In this document: piece after piece, positions 26,228 through 34,887 of the stretch
Layout of the letters: the number at the start of each line of letters is the position of its first letter
Position numbering within the stretch: the stretch's first letter is position 1
NCBI GenBank assembly: GCA_022822065.1
Contig: JAJECI010000011.1
Span: 223,970 to 287,969 of the forward strand
Origin: Candidatus Dadabacteria bacterium
Lineage (GTDB): Bacteria > Desulfobacterota_D > UBA1144 > Nemesobacterales > Nemesobacteraceae
Length of the DNA: 64,000 nucleotides
Direction: 5' to 3'
The notes under the pieces: generated by a model
Told to the model about the DNA's origin: nothing
Databases searched by the model: none
The model's input: only the letters and a program-made list of their open reading frames with translations
Made by a program: the position numbers and the translations under genes

Positions 26228-26311
26228 TCTCCCTTGCCTTATCGAAAGACATTATATTCTTCTTTCCCGCCGGCAAACGCCGCTTTATGGGAGCAAAGAA
26301 AAACACGGAGT

Positions 26312-27103
26312 CTACCATATGTTTCTGAGTTCTCTTAACTTTATGAAAACCGCCATCGGATCATTTCCCAAAGACGGATCCTTTTCCCTGAGCGAATCCA
26401 GAACGTGCGGATCACCCGTTCTCATAAAGGGATTATAGGTCCTTTCCTCCCCCAGGGTTGAACGGGGAAACCTGTCCTCGGGGATTTCCTCGAGCTTTTT
26501 CTTCGCGTCTTCGTTCTCCGGAGCAAGTTCAAGGGCGAACCTGAGATTGGTTTCCGCGTAGTCGTGGCCGCAGAACATCCTGAGTCTGTCGGGTAGAGAG
26601 GGAAGCTTAAAGGCGAAGGTCTTATAGAGGTCTTCGACTTTCCCCCTGAACTTTACGTTTCCGCACCCGGAGACAAACACGGTATCGCCCAAGAAAATAT
26701 TGTCCCCGATTATAAAAGAGACGTGTTCCGGGCAGTGGCCCGGAGTATGGATTACCTCAAGCCGCTGCTTTCCGAAATCTATTTCGTCTCCCTCCTCTAT
26801 GCCTTCGCTTCTGGGAGCGACATAGTCAAGCGCCGTCTGATGAATAAGTATCTTTGAGGAGAGAAAAACCTTTATTATGGGATTGTTTCCGTGAATGTGG
26901 TCTGGGTGCGCATGGGTATTCAGTACGTATTTAACCCTGTAATCTCTCTTTCTTACGATCTCAAGAAGAGTGATCGGATCAAGCGGGTCTATCACTACGC
27001 ATTCCCCCGTTTCCTCGCACGCCACCAGATAATTGTAGTTGCTGTCGCTCTCGCCGACCTTGAAGCCATGTATCGAGAATCCGTCCTCGCTAATTACGTT
27101 CAT
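26312..27103 (-). CDS. Metallo-beta-lactamase fold hydrolase, glyoxalase II-like
   Basis: A 263-residue binuclear metal hydrolase. The metal motif THAHPDHIHGN supplies His64, His66, Asp68 and His69; further ligands are in TPGHCPEHVSF and FLGDTVFVSGCGN, and the distal His in FCGHDYAETNLRFAL. The tail with FPRSTLGEERTYNPFM resembles the HAGH C-terminal domain, so hydrolysis of S-D-lactoylglutathione or another thioester is likely. Persulfide dioxygenase (ETHE1-like) is less likely because that family lacks the HAGH-like tail. It precedes metH on the same strand after an 84-base gap and diverges from thrC. Confidence 0.82.
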   Translation of the reverse strand: MNVISEDGFSIHGFKVGESDSNYNYLVACEETGECVVIDPLDPITLLEIVRKRDYRVKYVLNTHAHPDHIHGNNPIIKVFLSSKILIHQTALDYVAPRSEGIEEGDEIDFGKQRLEVIHTPGHCPEHVSFIIGDNIFLGDTVFVSGCGNVKFRGKVEDLYKTFAFKLPSLPDRLRMFCGHDYAETNLRFALELAPENEDAKKKLEEIPEDRFPRSTLGEERTYNPFMRTGDPHVLDSLREKDPSLGNDPMAVFIKLRELRNIW

Positions 27104-27229
27104 CAGGGCCTCCTTATTTGCGTGAAAGTGTACCTGAAGCCATATTGCGGATAAAAAGCACAGATGCGCACCACAGATGGGCCGGGCAAAAGCCTCCGGA
27201 ACACCCGTTGTGCGAGTTGCGGAATTTCT

Positions 27230-27257
27230 TTGACATCAAAAGCCTTTAGGGTAGTTT
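27230..27257 (+). promoter_or_regulatory. Candidate promoter of thrC
   Basis: TTGACA (27230-27235) is followed 16 bases later by TAGTTT (27252-27257), a strong -35 and weak -10. GGAGG lies just before the thrC ATG at 27287. The remainder of the 27104-27286 gap between divergent genes shows nothing further. Confidence 0.4.
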
Positions 27258-27286
27258 TTACTCCCAATTGAGTTTTTGGAGGCACC

Positions 27287-28522
27287 ATGGGATTCGTAGA
27301 ATCTCTTAAATGCAAGGAATGCAGCGATATTTATCCCAAGGAGCCGAAGCATGTCTGTGAGACGTGTTTCGGTCCTCTGGAAGCCGTATACAACTACGAC
27401 GAAATAAAAAAGCATATCTCAAGAGAGAAAATAGCTTCTCGTCCGCAGAACATATGGAGATACAAGGAGCTTCTTCCCATAGACTCAGAACCCACTCTCG
27501 GGACCCAGGTGGGATACACTCCGCTTGTGCGGGCAAAAAACCTTGCAAAGGCGCTCGGGGTTTCAGAAGTCTACGTGAAAAACGACGCGGTCTGCTACCC
27601 CACCCTTTCTTTTAAGGACAGGGTAGTATCAGTAGCTCTCTCAAAGGCAAGAGAGTTCGGATTCGAGACGACCGGCTGCGCGTCCACGGGAAATCTGGCA
27701 AACTCCGTATCTGCGATTTCCGCTTCCGGAAACCTGAAAAGCTATATACTGATTCCCCACGATCTTGAACAGTCGAAGATACTCAACACCATAGTCTACG
27801 GAGCGAATCTCATAGGCGTAAAAGGCACTTACGACGATGTAAACAGGCTCTGCAGCCAGATCGCCGACAAATACAACTGGGCCTTTGTGAACATAAACAT
27901 GAGGCCTTACTATTCCGAAGGTTCCAAGTCATACGCGTTTGAAGTGATGGAGCAACTCGGATGGAAAGCTCCAAAGCACATAGTGGTCCCCATGGCTAGC
28001 GGTTCCCTTCTCACCAAAGTCTGGAAAGCCATAAAGGAGTTTGAGCTGCTCGGAATCGTGGAGCCTCAGGGTTCGAAGATATACGGCGCCCAGGCAACTG
28101 GATGTTCGCCTATATCGACCGCGTTTAAAAACGACTGGGAGATGTTCAAGCCGGTAAAACCGGACACTATAGCGAAATCCCTTGCCATTGGTACTCCGGC
28201 CGACGGCTACTACGCGATGAACATAATAAGGGAAAGCGGTGGAGCGGCGGAAGACGTAAGCGATGCGGAAATAGTAGACGCGATAGAGCTTCTAGCAAGG
28301 ACCGAGGGCATTTACACCGAGACCGCGGGCGGAGTAACGCTGGGAGTAACGAAAAAGCTCATAGATCAGGAAAAAATCCCCCGCGACGAACCCATCGTGG
28401 TATCGATAACCGGAAACGGTCTTAAGACCCAGGATGCCGTCGAGGGAAGTCTAGGAAAGCCTGAGCTGATAGACCCTACTCTTGAAGATTTTGAAGAGCT
28501 TTACAGCAGTAAAAAACTCTAA
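27287..28522 (+). CDS. thrC: Threonine synthase
   Basis: PLP enzyme of fold type II converting O-phosphohomoserine to threonine. The 411-residue form has an N-terminal zinc-ribbon-like Cys set (Cys9, Cys12, Cys24, Cys27), as in many thrC homologues of archaea and delta-proteobacteria. The PLP Lys110 is in TLSFKDRVV; the substrate loop is GCASTGNLANSVSA, and the phosphate-binding glycine run sits in VVPMASGSLLTKVW. TTFTETAGGVTLGV-like residues (IYTETAGGVTLGV) close the active site. GGAGG precedes the ATG. The next gene, 75 bases on, encodes a CysO-like sulfur carrier, which raises the possibility that this enzyme or a relative serves sulfur amino acid synthesis; that is inference. Confidence 0.93.
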   Translation: MGFVESLKCKECSDIYPKEPKHVCETCFGPLEAVYNYDEIKKHISREKIASRPQNIWRYKELLPIDSEPTLGTQVGYTPLVRAKNLAKALGVSEVYVKNDAVCYPTLSFKDRVVSVALSKAREFGFETTGCASTGNLANSVSAISASGNLKSYILIPHDLEQSKILNTIVYGANLIGVKGTYDDVNRLCSQIADKYNWAFVNINMRPYYSEGSKSYAFEVMEQLGWKAPKHIVVPMASGSLLTKVWKAIKEFELLGIVEPQGSKIYGAQATGCSPISTAFKNDWEMFKPVKPDTIAKSLAIGTPADGYYAMNIIRESGGAAEDVSDAEIVDAIELLARTEGIYTETAGGVTLGVTKKLIDQEKIPRDEPIVVSITGNGLKTQDAVEGSLGKPELIDPTLEDFEELYSSKKL

Positions 28523-28597
28523 CGTTACGTGTTATAGTCATAGTATCCGGTTAGAAATAAAATTTCGGATAAACCTAGGAAAAAACGGGAGAAAATC

Positions 28598-28870
28598 ATG
28601 GTATCGGTAAGAATTCCAACCCCTCTTAGAAAACTCTCGGGAGACAGGGACGAGCTTGACATAGAAGCATCCACGGTATCCGCGCTCATAGACGAACTTG
28701 AGAGCGAGTGTCCGGGGATGAAGGACAGGCTCTGCGATGAGAGCGGAAACGTGAGAAGATTCATAAATCTCTACGTTAACAATGAAGATATAAGGTTTCT
28801 TGACGGAGTAGGCACGAAGCTTAACGACGGAGACGTCGTGTCAATCATTCCGGCAATAGCCGGAGGATAA
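28598..28870 (+). CDS. MoaD/ThiS-family sulfur carrier, CysO-like
   Basis: A 90-residue ubiquitin-like protein ending in the IAGG tail that is adenylated and thiocarboxylated in this family. It resembles mycobacterial CysO along its whole length: VSVRIPTPLRKLSG, VSALIDELESECPGMKDRL, RRFINLYVNNEDIRFLDG and GDVVSIIPAIAGG correspond to CysO segments as I recall them. CysO donates sulfur to O-phosphoserine for cysteine. CGGGAG lies before the ATG. The neighbours are thrC and, beyond it, an MBL hydrolase and metH. No MoeB/ThiF-type activating enzyme and no Mec+ protease are in the window, so the activation partner must be elsewhere. Alternatives are MoaD or ThiS proper; length and the NLYVNNEDIRFL stretch favour CysO. 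Confidence 0.85.
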   Translation: MVSVRIPTPLRKLSGDRDELDIEASTVSALIDELESECPGMKDRLCDESGNVRRFINLYVNNEDIRFLDGVGTKLNDGDVVSIIPAIAGG

Positions 28871-28920
28871 GTCGTGTATACACGGCAAAAGCTTTAAGGG
28901 TGTTAGATAGTACTTAAGGT

Positions 28921-30003
28921 TTAATGAATTAACTCTTTTATTTTATTGAAGTATCTCTCGATCAAGGGTTCTTTTTCTTTCTTGTAGCTTCCGGCAAATT
29001 CCTTTAAAGCTTCCCTTTGTTTCTTAGTGAGTTTCTGCGGTATTACAACCTTTACCATGACATACTGATCGCCGAGGCCCCCGGATTCCACATCCACGAG
29101 CCCTTTTCCTCTAAGCCTAAAGGTCTGCCCCGGCTGGGTTCCGGCCGGGATTTTCATTTTGGTGGTACCCTTCAGAATCGGGACGTCAACCTCGTCCCCA
29201 AGGGCTGCCTGAGTAAAACTTATCGGAAACTCGCACACGATATTGTTTCCTTCCCGCGTGAAAATGGGGTGTTCCCGCACCATTACCTGTATGTAGAGAT
29301 CTCCCGGAGGGGCTCCTCGTGCCCCGGGTTCTCCCTCCCCCCTCATCATAAGCCTCATTCCGCTTGAGATTCCGGCGGGTATGTTAACCTGTACCATCTT
29401 TTCGATGTACGAAAGCCCGGAACCCCTGCAACTCTTGCAGGGATTTGTTATGATCTTTCCGCTTCCCCCGCACGAAGTACACCCCTGACTTATTGAAAAC
29501 GGGCCCTGGGAAAAAGCAACCGACCCCCTGCCTCCGCAACGGTCACAAATCGATTCTCCCCCGACTGCAGCCCCGGAACCGGAGCAGTCGTCACAGAGCT
29601 TTCTTTTTCTGACCTTTATTTCTTTCTGAGTTCCAAAGGCAGCTTCGTCAAAATCCACTTCAAGGTCATACCGCAGACTCTCCCCCTGCCGGGCCCTGCC
29701 TCTCCTGCCCATACCTCCGGTGAAGACGTCATCAAAGAGATCACCGAAAAGGTCGCCGAATCCGGAGAAACCACCCATTCCATCACCCGACATATGGCCG
29801 AAACTGTCGTAACGGGCCCTTTTGTCCGTGTCGTTGAGCACCTGGTAGGCCTCGTTTATCTCCTTGAACTTCTCCTCGGCGTTCTCGTCGCCGGGGTTGC
29901 GGTCCGGGTGGTACTTGAAGGCAAGGTCCTTGTAGGAACTTTTTATGTCCTCGGGTGAAGCGTTTCTCTCAACACCAAGTATTTCGTAGTAGTCTTTAGC
30001 CAT
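28921..30003 (-). CDS. dnaJ: Chaperone protein DnaJ
   Basis: Full type I J-protein of 360 residues that delivers clients to DnaK. J domain at 1-70 with HPD in [10 protein letters not shown]; Gly/Phe-rich segment with [20 protein letters not shown]; then four zinc-binding repeats, [24 protein letters not shown] and CKSCRGSG, and the C-terminal substrate domains ([22 protein letters not shown]). The stop is 50 bases from the convergent CysO-like gene. The gene follows grpE by 26 bases, giving an hrcA-grpE-dnaJ operon that lacks dnaK, which usually stands between grpE and dnaJ. Confidence 0.97.
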   Translation of the reverse strand: MAKDYYEILGVERNASPEDIKSSYKDLAFKYHPDRNPGDENAEEKFKEINEAYQVLNDTDKRARYDSFGHMSGDGMGGFSGFGDLFGDLFDDVFTGGMGRRGRARQGESLRYDLEVDFDEAAFGTQKEIKVRKRKLCDDCSGSGAAVGGESICDRCGGRGSVAFSQGPFSISQGCTSCGGSGKIITNPCKSCRGSGLSYIEKMVQVNIPAGISSGMRLMMRGEGEPGARGAPPGDLYIQVMVREHPIFTREGNNIVCEFPISFTQAALGDEVDVPILKGTTKMKIPAGTQPGQTFRLRGKGLVDVESGGLGDQYVMVKVVIPQKLTKKQREALKEFAGSYKKEKEPLIERYFNKIKELIH

Positions 30004-30029
30004 TTGGGAATTGGGGGACGGGCTTTTTG

Positions 30030-30632
30030 TCAGTCTTTTTCTTCAGAATCTTCCTCGGGGGGTTTTTCAGGGCCTTGAGACACGGATACCATCGAGGGTC
30101 TCAGCAATCTTCCGTTAAGAAGATAGCCCTTCTGGACTTCTGAGATTATAGTCCCGCTTTCGTAAGTTTCTGAGTGTTCCTTGTAAACAGCTTCGTGGTA
30201 ACTGGGGTCAAAGCTGGTTCCCTCGCTTGAGTCTATTGCGGCAACGCCGAAATTCCCAAGACCTGCAAGAAACTGTGAGTGAACAAGCTTTATTCCGTCA
30301 AGAAAAGCTACGAAATCCGTTTTCTCACCGTGCGATTCTTCGGAAAGTTCAATCGCCCTTTCAATGTTATCAAGAACGAAAAGCAGTTCCTTTAGCCTCT
30401 GAGCGTTTCCGAAATCAAGTATCTCCTGCTTTTCCTTCGCAAGCCTTTTTTTATAGTTGTCAAAATCCGCTGAAAGTCTCAGGTATTTCTCCCTCAAGGC
30501 TTCAAGCTCCGCTGAGACATCCTCTTCGGTTTCTTCCTCCTGTACCTCAGCATCGGAAAGCTCGGGTTCTTCTGAATCTTCCGCACCGTTTTTCTTGTTC
30601 TCTTCAATATCTGCCGCTGTGTTCTCACTCAT
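30030..30632 (-). CDS. grpE: Nucleotide exchange factor GrpE
   Basis: A 200-residue DnaK co-chaperone. The first 45 residues are acidic and of low complexity ([21 protein letters not shown]), followed by a long coiled coil ([27 protein letters not shown]) and the beta-domain that contacts DnaK ([39 protein letters not shown]). The start overlaps the hrcA stop by 4 bases, so translation is coupled. The final acidic tail ([10 protein letters not shown]) is ordinary for the family. Expression should follow the hrcA promoter. Confidence 0.96.
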   Translation of the reverse strand: MSENTAADIEENKKNGAEDSEEPELSDAEVQEEETEEDVSAELEALREKYLRLSADFDNYKKRLAKEKQEILDFGNAQRLKELLFVLDNIERAIELSEESHGEKTDFVAFLDGIKLVHSQFLAGLGNFGVAAIDSSEGTSFDPSYHEAVYKEHSETYESGTIISEVQKGYLLNGRLLRPSMVSVSQGPEKPPEEDSEEKD

Positions 30633-31663
30633 TCCGTAATTTCTCCGTTAACCCTTTTTGTGAGCATTTTCGCCGTGTAGTTCACAAGCGGGATGATTTT
30701 TGAATAGTCCATTCGCGTGGGACCGAACACTCCCAGGCTCCCGTAGCTGTTTCCCTTGTAGTAAGGCGCCGCGACGAGGCTGAAACCGCGGGGCATTCCC
30801 TTTTCTGAACCTATAAAGACCTTCGAGCGGCCATCTCTTACAACCGACCTCAGGAGGCTTGAGAGAAACTCCTGGTCTTCAAGTATCTCGATTATAGTCT
30901 TATAGAGACCGGAATCTCCGAAACTCAAAGACTCAATAACCGAGGCTTTTCCTTCCACGAATATCCCCACCTTTCTTTCCCTCTCGAAGAGTTCGCTGCT
31001 TATCCTGAGCACTTTCTCAAGGATTTCGTTGTATTCGGTGGTGCTTCTCTTTAATTTCTCGAGCACTACCTTGCGTACCTGCTCAATCGTAAGGCCCAGA
31101 ATCAGCCGATTGAGGTAACCCCCTATCCTCTCGACCTGAGAATCCCGAATGGGCTTGGCAAGCCTTATATAGGTTTTTTCCGTAAGCCCGCCCTCAAACA
31201 CCAGGAACATGAGACATTCCTTCTCCCCCATCTTAAGAAGCTTGGCGGACTCAACCCTGAGGGTATTTCTCTGGGGGAGCATCGCCAGGCCCGCAAGCTT
31301 CGTAAAGTCGGAAAGTATTGAACTCGTGGCGCTTACCACGTGATCGAGCGTGCCGTCGATCCCCTCGTATTTGTTCTCAAGGGATCTTAGGCCGGGATCC
31401 TGCGAGCTCTCCACCCGGAGAATGTTTTCTACGTAATAATTCACTCCTTTTTCCGTCGGGAATCTGCCCGAAGAAACATGACTCTGGGCGAGAAAACCCG
31501 CTTCCATAAGTGAATTGAGCTCCTGGCGGACCGTGGCCGGAGACCATTTTATACCGTATTTCGATATAAGAGTCGAAGAACCGATAGGATTTCCGGTCTC
31601 AATAAAGTGATCCACCACGAAACCCAGAAAAGCTTCATTTCTTGGAGAGATTGGCTGCGTCAT
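30629..31663 (-). CDS. hrcA: Heat-inducible transcription repressor HrcA
   Basis: A 344-residue winged-helix repressor of class I heat-shock genes. The DNA-binding domain lies at 1-75 (ETGNPIGSSTLISKYGIKWSPATVRQELNSLMEAGFLAQSHVSSGRFPTEKG, quoted in pieces: TVRQELNSLMEAGFL is the recognition helix region). The central domain has EVESAKLL-like residues and the C-terminal GSLGVFGPTRMDYSKIIPLV is the family signature. It is the first gene of hrcA-grpE-dnaJ. No CIRCE element was found upstream, and the promoter's -10 box lies only ten bases before the ATG with no Shine-Dalgarno, so the transcript is probably leaderless. Confidence 0.95.
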   Translation of the reverse strand: MTQPISPRNEAFLGFVVDHFIETGNPIGSSTLISKYGIKWSPATVRQELNSLMEAGFLAQSHVSSGRFPTEKGVNYYVENILRVESSQDPGLRSLENKYEGIDGTLDHVVSATSSILSDFTKLAGLAMLPQRNTLRVESAKLLKMGEKECLMFLVFEGGLTEKTYIRLAKPIRDSQVERIGGYLNRLILGLTIEQVRKVVLEKLKRSTTEYNEILEKVLRISSELFERERKVGIFVEGKASVIESLSFGDSGLYKTIIEILEDQEFLSSLLRSVVRDGRSKVFIGSEKGMPRGFSLVAAPYYKGNSYGSLGVFGPTRMDYSKIIPLVNYTAKMLTKRVNGEITE

Positions 31664-31673
31664 ATATTTTTGA

Positions 31674-31702
31674 AATATAATTTCCGCCTGTCACATTGTC
31701 AA
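31674..31702 (-). promoter_or_regulatory. Promoter of hrcA-grpE-dnaJ, implying a leaderless transcript
   Basis: On the minus strand a perfect TTGACA (31697-31702) and TATATT (31674-31679) are separated by 17 bases. Transcription should start about seven bases after the -10, near 31667, while the hrcA ATG is at 31663. The leader would be about four bases and cannot hold a ribosome site. No GCACTC/GAGTGC CIRCE pair overlaps it. Confidence 0.75.
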
Positions 31703-31723
31703 CGGAATCGAACGCAATTCCCC

Positions 31724-31738
31724 GCACTTCTAAAGTGC
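31724..31738. repeat. Short inverted repeat upstream of hrcA
   Basis: GCACTT (31724-31729) and AAGTGC (31733-31738) flank CTA. It sits about 22 bases upstream of the hrcA -35 box. It resembles half of a CIRCE core (GCACTC) in sequence but has a 3-base rather than 9-base spacer, so I do not call it CIRCE. Confidence 0.35.
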
Positions 31739-31811
31739 AGCTACGGATCGCGTTCTCAACTCACGAAATCAACATATACCAACCGCAAGGTTAGAACTTC
31801 GTATGTAGCGT

Positions 31812-31831
31812 TGGCTTATGTTTTTAAGCCA
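31812..31831. other. Stem-loop between the Argonaute gene and hrcA
   Basis: TGGCTT (31812-31817) and AAGCCA (31826-31831) form a 6-bp stem with an 8-base loop, followed on the plus strand by TTTT. It lies about 30 bases beyond the stop of the Argonaute gene. In the sense of SPARTA transcription no T run follows, so terminator function is uncertain. Confidence 0.35.
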
Positions 31832-31862
31832 TTTTAGGAGTAGTTAGCAATAGGGGTGGGGA

Positions 31863-33416
31863 TTACACATAGAATTTTAAGGGTTGTTTTTCAGAATCTT
31901 TAGCAGACCCCATAGTCAAAATTTCTCCAACTTTGTCCGCAAACCGTACCGTAACTGGCAAACCGTCGCTGTACTTGCAGGCGTTGTAGTTAATTTTCGT
32001 CAAACCCATTATGTCTTTCAGAACGGTTTTTATATTGGGTAGTTTCCCCGTGCTCCGCAAAACCGTAACAAACAGAGGATTTGGAGTTTCCGGTCCGATG
32101 TAGGTGTTCAGACTCGGTATGAAACCGTTTGTCCAGAGGTATGCGTTCTGTTCATTAATGATAATTGCCGTGCCCCTCATAACCGGGTAATCGCCGCTTC
32201 TGAAGAGTTTTATGTTCCCGCCGGTCGGTCTGATCCTGACAGCGACCATATTGGTGCCTGTGGGGGCCGCCTTTGAGAAGGCATCCCATTCTTCCTTGTT
32301 GAAAGTGGTTCTCCCGTGAATAAAGAATTCTCTGGGTGGAGTACCGTGTTTGTCTTCAAATGTGCTCAAGACCTTTGAAATGAGTTTTTCGGCCTCAGGA
32401 GCTTTCAGGTGGAATTCGTAATCGTCTGTTTTCCAAGGACCGTTTGCCCCGCGAAACACGAGTGCATCTCCTTTGTTGAGAAACATCTGCGCAGCGCAGC
32501 AGGCATGCTTTTTTGGGTCATTTGGAAGTAGTTTAAAAACCAAGCCTACATAGCAAACGCTTGGCCTGACATGAGCCAGCTTCCATGGAGGTTCAGCTTG
32601 CGTCTTGTAGTAAAGACCTGTAGCGAGGTTCCATGCGACGCTTGCGGGTTCTTGGAGATGGCGCAAGGGATAGCCTGCGCTGTTTAGAAATTCCTTCGGC
32701 GCGATTGTTGTTTCTCGAATCAACTGTGATGTGTGTCCGAGTTTGAGAAGACGAGCCTTCACTTGACGGTGGAAATCGGGTGTGTCGTCAAAAATATCTT
32801 CATCGCTTAAGTCCATCATGTCTTCAAACAAGGGCAAGTGGGAACGTGTTTTCTTTTTCTTTGAGAAGTCACCCTTAACTAAATCTAGTCCAGATCTTCG
32901 CGAAAGCGGCCTGCAGCGTTCAAAGATCAGTTCCGGAAGAACCAGTATCCAGACATCAATGGTTTGTTCTTCATTTTCATCGTGATGTTCAATTTCTCGA
33001 ATATAGATATCAACGGCCTTTCTGACGGCTTCATGCTGATTAGATGTCTTGGTCGCGTTGTCAAGAGCTTCAGGGTCGATTCTCCGCTCGACAAACTTGT
33101 CGGGACTGATCGAAATCCCGAAGGCTTCTTGCAAGCCAGGGAAATTGGAGAGGTGGAGACGATGCTCCTTGTCAGTTATACCCGGTGGAGGCACAGGAAC
33201 AAATCCGTCCAGACGAACAGCCCATTTTTTTAGATAGGAAAGTCCTTTCTGAGTGCCGATTACACCTACGGAAATCTCTTTCGATTGAATCGGACCTGAG
33301 TGCGGTCCGTAAAGAAACAGCCCGTCTTTCGGATTATCAGAAATCTGTGCGTGTCCAAAGGAAAGACTAGGTTCATCAATATACTTTATTTCCAGTAATC
33401 TTCTCGGTGAGTTCAC
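31863..33416 (-). CDS. Short prokaryotic Argonaute (MID-PIWI), SPARTA partner
   Basis: A 517-residue short pAgo without N and PAZ domains. MID lies at about 150-265 ([21 protein letters not shown]), PIWI at about 280-517. Whole blocks match the SPARTA Argonautes as I recall them: DPRDG-like [11 protein letters not shown] (28-38), [20 protein letters not shown] (306-317), [17 protein letters not shown] (364-380) and LTKINYNAC...[15 protein letters not shown] (472-501). The catalytic tetrad is lost: the first Asp position reads YVGLVF (289-294) and the usual RDG reads HGRTTF, so it should bind guide RNA and target DNA without cutting. It starts 4 bases inside the TIR-APAZ gene, hence coupled translation and a 1:1 complex. 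G+C is lower than in the flanking genes. Confidence 0.93.
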   Translation of the reverse strand: MNSPRRLLEIKYIDEPSLSFGHAQISDNPKDGLFLYGPHSGPIQSKEISVGVIGTQKGLSYLKKWAVRLDGFVPVPPPGITDKEHRLHLSNFPGLQEAFGISISPDKFVERRIDPEALDNATKTSNQHEAVRKAVDIYIREIEHHDENEEQTIDVWILVLPELIFERCRPLSRRSGLDLVKGDFSKKKKTRSHLPLFEDMMDLSDEDIFDDTPDFHRQVKARLLKLGHTSQLIRETTIAPKEFLNSAGYPLRHLQEPASVAWNLATGLYYKTQAEPPWKLAHVRPSVCYVGLVFKLLPNDPKKHACCAAQMFLNKGDALVFRGANGPWKTDDYEFHLKAPEAEKLISKVLSTFEDKHGTPPREFFIHGRTTFNKEEWDAFSKAAPTGTNMVAVRIRPTGGNIKLFRSGDYPVMRGTAIIINEQNAYLWTNGFIPSLNTYIGPETPNPLFVTVLRSTGKLPNIKTVLKDIMGLTKINYNACKYSDGLPVTVRFADKVGEILTMGSAKDSEKQPLKFYV

Positions 33417-34798
33417 AAAATGTCCTCCTCTGATGCATCGTAGTTCCCAAGCGTTGAAATGTCCTGCTCTTCTGCGTCGTCAGACATCGCGTTCGGTAAG
33501 TCAGTCGTAACCGGGGATTGCGCGAGGACTGGGGTTGCTTCAATACTTAAGACGCTGGATCTGGAAAGAGGAAGTTCAATATGTTCAGACCCTTCGGAAA
33601 GCATCTCAAGAAAGGCCATGAGTCTGCCATGCCATGCCTTGTTTCGCCAGCCCTTGCAAATGCTTCTTCTCAGTCGATGTTGTCTTTTGGGATTATCAAA
33701 AGGGACTTCGCTTTCGGATTCGGCAAACAAAACACGTGATTTGAATCTGAAATGAGCAAAAGGCCAGAAATGGGGAGTGGCGGAGACGCCATACCGCCAT
33801 ACTTTTCCCCGTGCGATATTATGTAACACCGCTGACCGTCGCTTGCCTGGATTTCCCCAAGAAATTCTTTTGCCAATGGGGACTTGTTTACCGGTCACGT
33901 GGAATCCTGTTTGTTTGTTCGCGAAAGTGTACTCGTATAGCTCTTTCCCGCGGCAAAAATTCTCCCACGATTTGCGGAACATGGATGATACAAAGTTTTT
34001 GGCCTGGTGTGAGCGAATATTAAGCCTGTGGGAACCATTATTTATGAATTCTGAAAGATCGATCGTGGAACTAGCAATGAACTTCCCAACATTGCCGAAA
34101 TCTTGACTAATTTCTTCAGGTGTAGCAAAAGAAAAAAATCCCTCCATATACATCTCCGCGGGGAATATTCCTTCCGTGCAAGTTTTTGCCATCAGAGTGT
34201 AATTGACAGCATCGGTTGGTTGGTAATAGCGAATGGCATCAGGGGTTCGTACAATCCGAAGCCAGTTTGATGTAAGAACTTCAGGAGATCTCTTAATACT
34301 GATTGATGACCGCCTTTTGTAATTCTCCCAATCCGGGTTTACGACTATCTGGTCAATAGAACGAGGTACTCCCTGCTTGTCCAAAGTGTCCAAGAGATCT
34401 TTGAGACCATGTGCCCAACCGCCGATGAAATCAATGTACTGCAGTTCTCCTATACCAAAAAGCTTTTTAAATTTTTCAAGCCGTAGCGGGATAATGAAAC
34501 GAGGGTCCTCAAGTTGTCTGGCTAGATCTTCCGCAATACCGATTTCTTCCCGTACTCCATCTTTCCCCAAAGTGGAATCACGACAGCAGAGCAGCATTTT
34601 TATAGATTTGTCCTGAAGCGTTTCCGTGATTTCTTTTCTCCATCGATCGCCCCCTAACAAAACGAGAATATCAGCGAACACATCGTAGCCGGCGGCTTCA
34701 AGCCGGGGAGCAAGCCAGAGTACGAATTCATCGTCTTCTGGCGTGGCCTTAGAGATAAAGATTGTCTCACGTTTAATGATTTGCTTATCCCGAACCAT
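33413..34798 (-). CDS. TIR-APAZ effector of a SPARTA defence system
   Basis: A 461-residue protein with an N-terminal TIR domain (about 10-145) and a C-terminal APAZ domain (about 170-450) that mimics the missing N-PAZ part of Argonaute. TIR landmarks: [42 protein letters not shown] and [11 protein letters not shown], in which Glu85 aligns with the catalytic NADase Glu of characterised SPARTA TIR domains. In known systems the TIR-APAZ/pAgo heterodimer oligomerises on guide-target binding and degrades NAD+, killing or halting plasmid- or phage-invaded cells; I infer the same here. An in-frame TAA directly precedes the ATG, which fixes the start; no Shine-Dalgarno is seen. The gene overlaps the Argonaute gene by 4 bases. 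Confidence 0.92.
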   Translation of the reverse strand: MVRDKQIIKRETIFISKATPEDDEFVLWLAPRLEAAGYDVFADILVLLGGDRWRKEITETLQDKSIKMLLCCRDSTLGKDGVREEIGIAEDLARQLEDPRFIIPLRLEKFKKLFGIGELQYIDFIGGWAHGLKDLLDTLDKQGVPRSIDQIVVNPDWENYKRRSSISIKRSPEVLTSNWLRIVRTPDAIRYYQPTDAVNYTLMAKTCTEGIFPAEMYMEGFFSFATPEEISQDFGNVGKFIASSTIDLSEFINNGSHRLNIRSHQAKNFVSSMFRKSWENFCRGKELYEYTFANKQTGFHVTGKQVPIGKRISWGNPGKRRSAVLHNIARGKVWRYGVSATPHFWPFAHFRFKSRVLFAESESEVPFDNPKRQHRLRRSICKGWRNKAWHGRLMAFLEMLSEGSEHIELPLSRSSVLSIEATPVLAQSPVTTDLPNAMSDDAEEQDISTLGNYDASEEDIL

Positions 34799-34887
34799 TT
34801 ACAGAGGTTTTTCAGTGCGATTCAGAAGAACAGGTAAAGCTTTTCGACAATATGCCTTTACTATGAATGTGTATACTGAAAATGAGA

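Noticed and set aside
26228..26311. Cobalamin riboswitch before metH
   Set aside because: The gap is only 84 bases and contains no B12-box-like sequence; it holds a ribosome site and at most a -10-like TATAAT.
31664..31862. CIRCE operator upstream of hrcA
   Set aside because: No TTAGCACTC/GAGTGCTAA pair with a 9-base spacer; only a 6-bp repeat with 3-base spacer exists.
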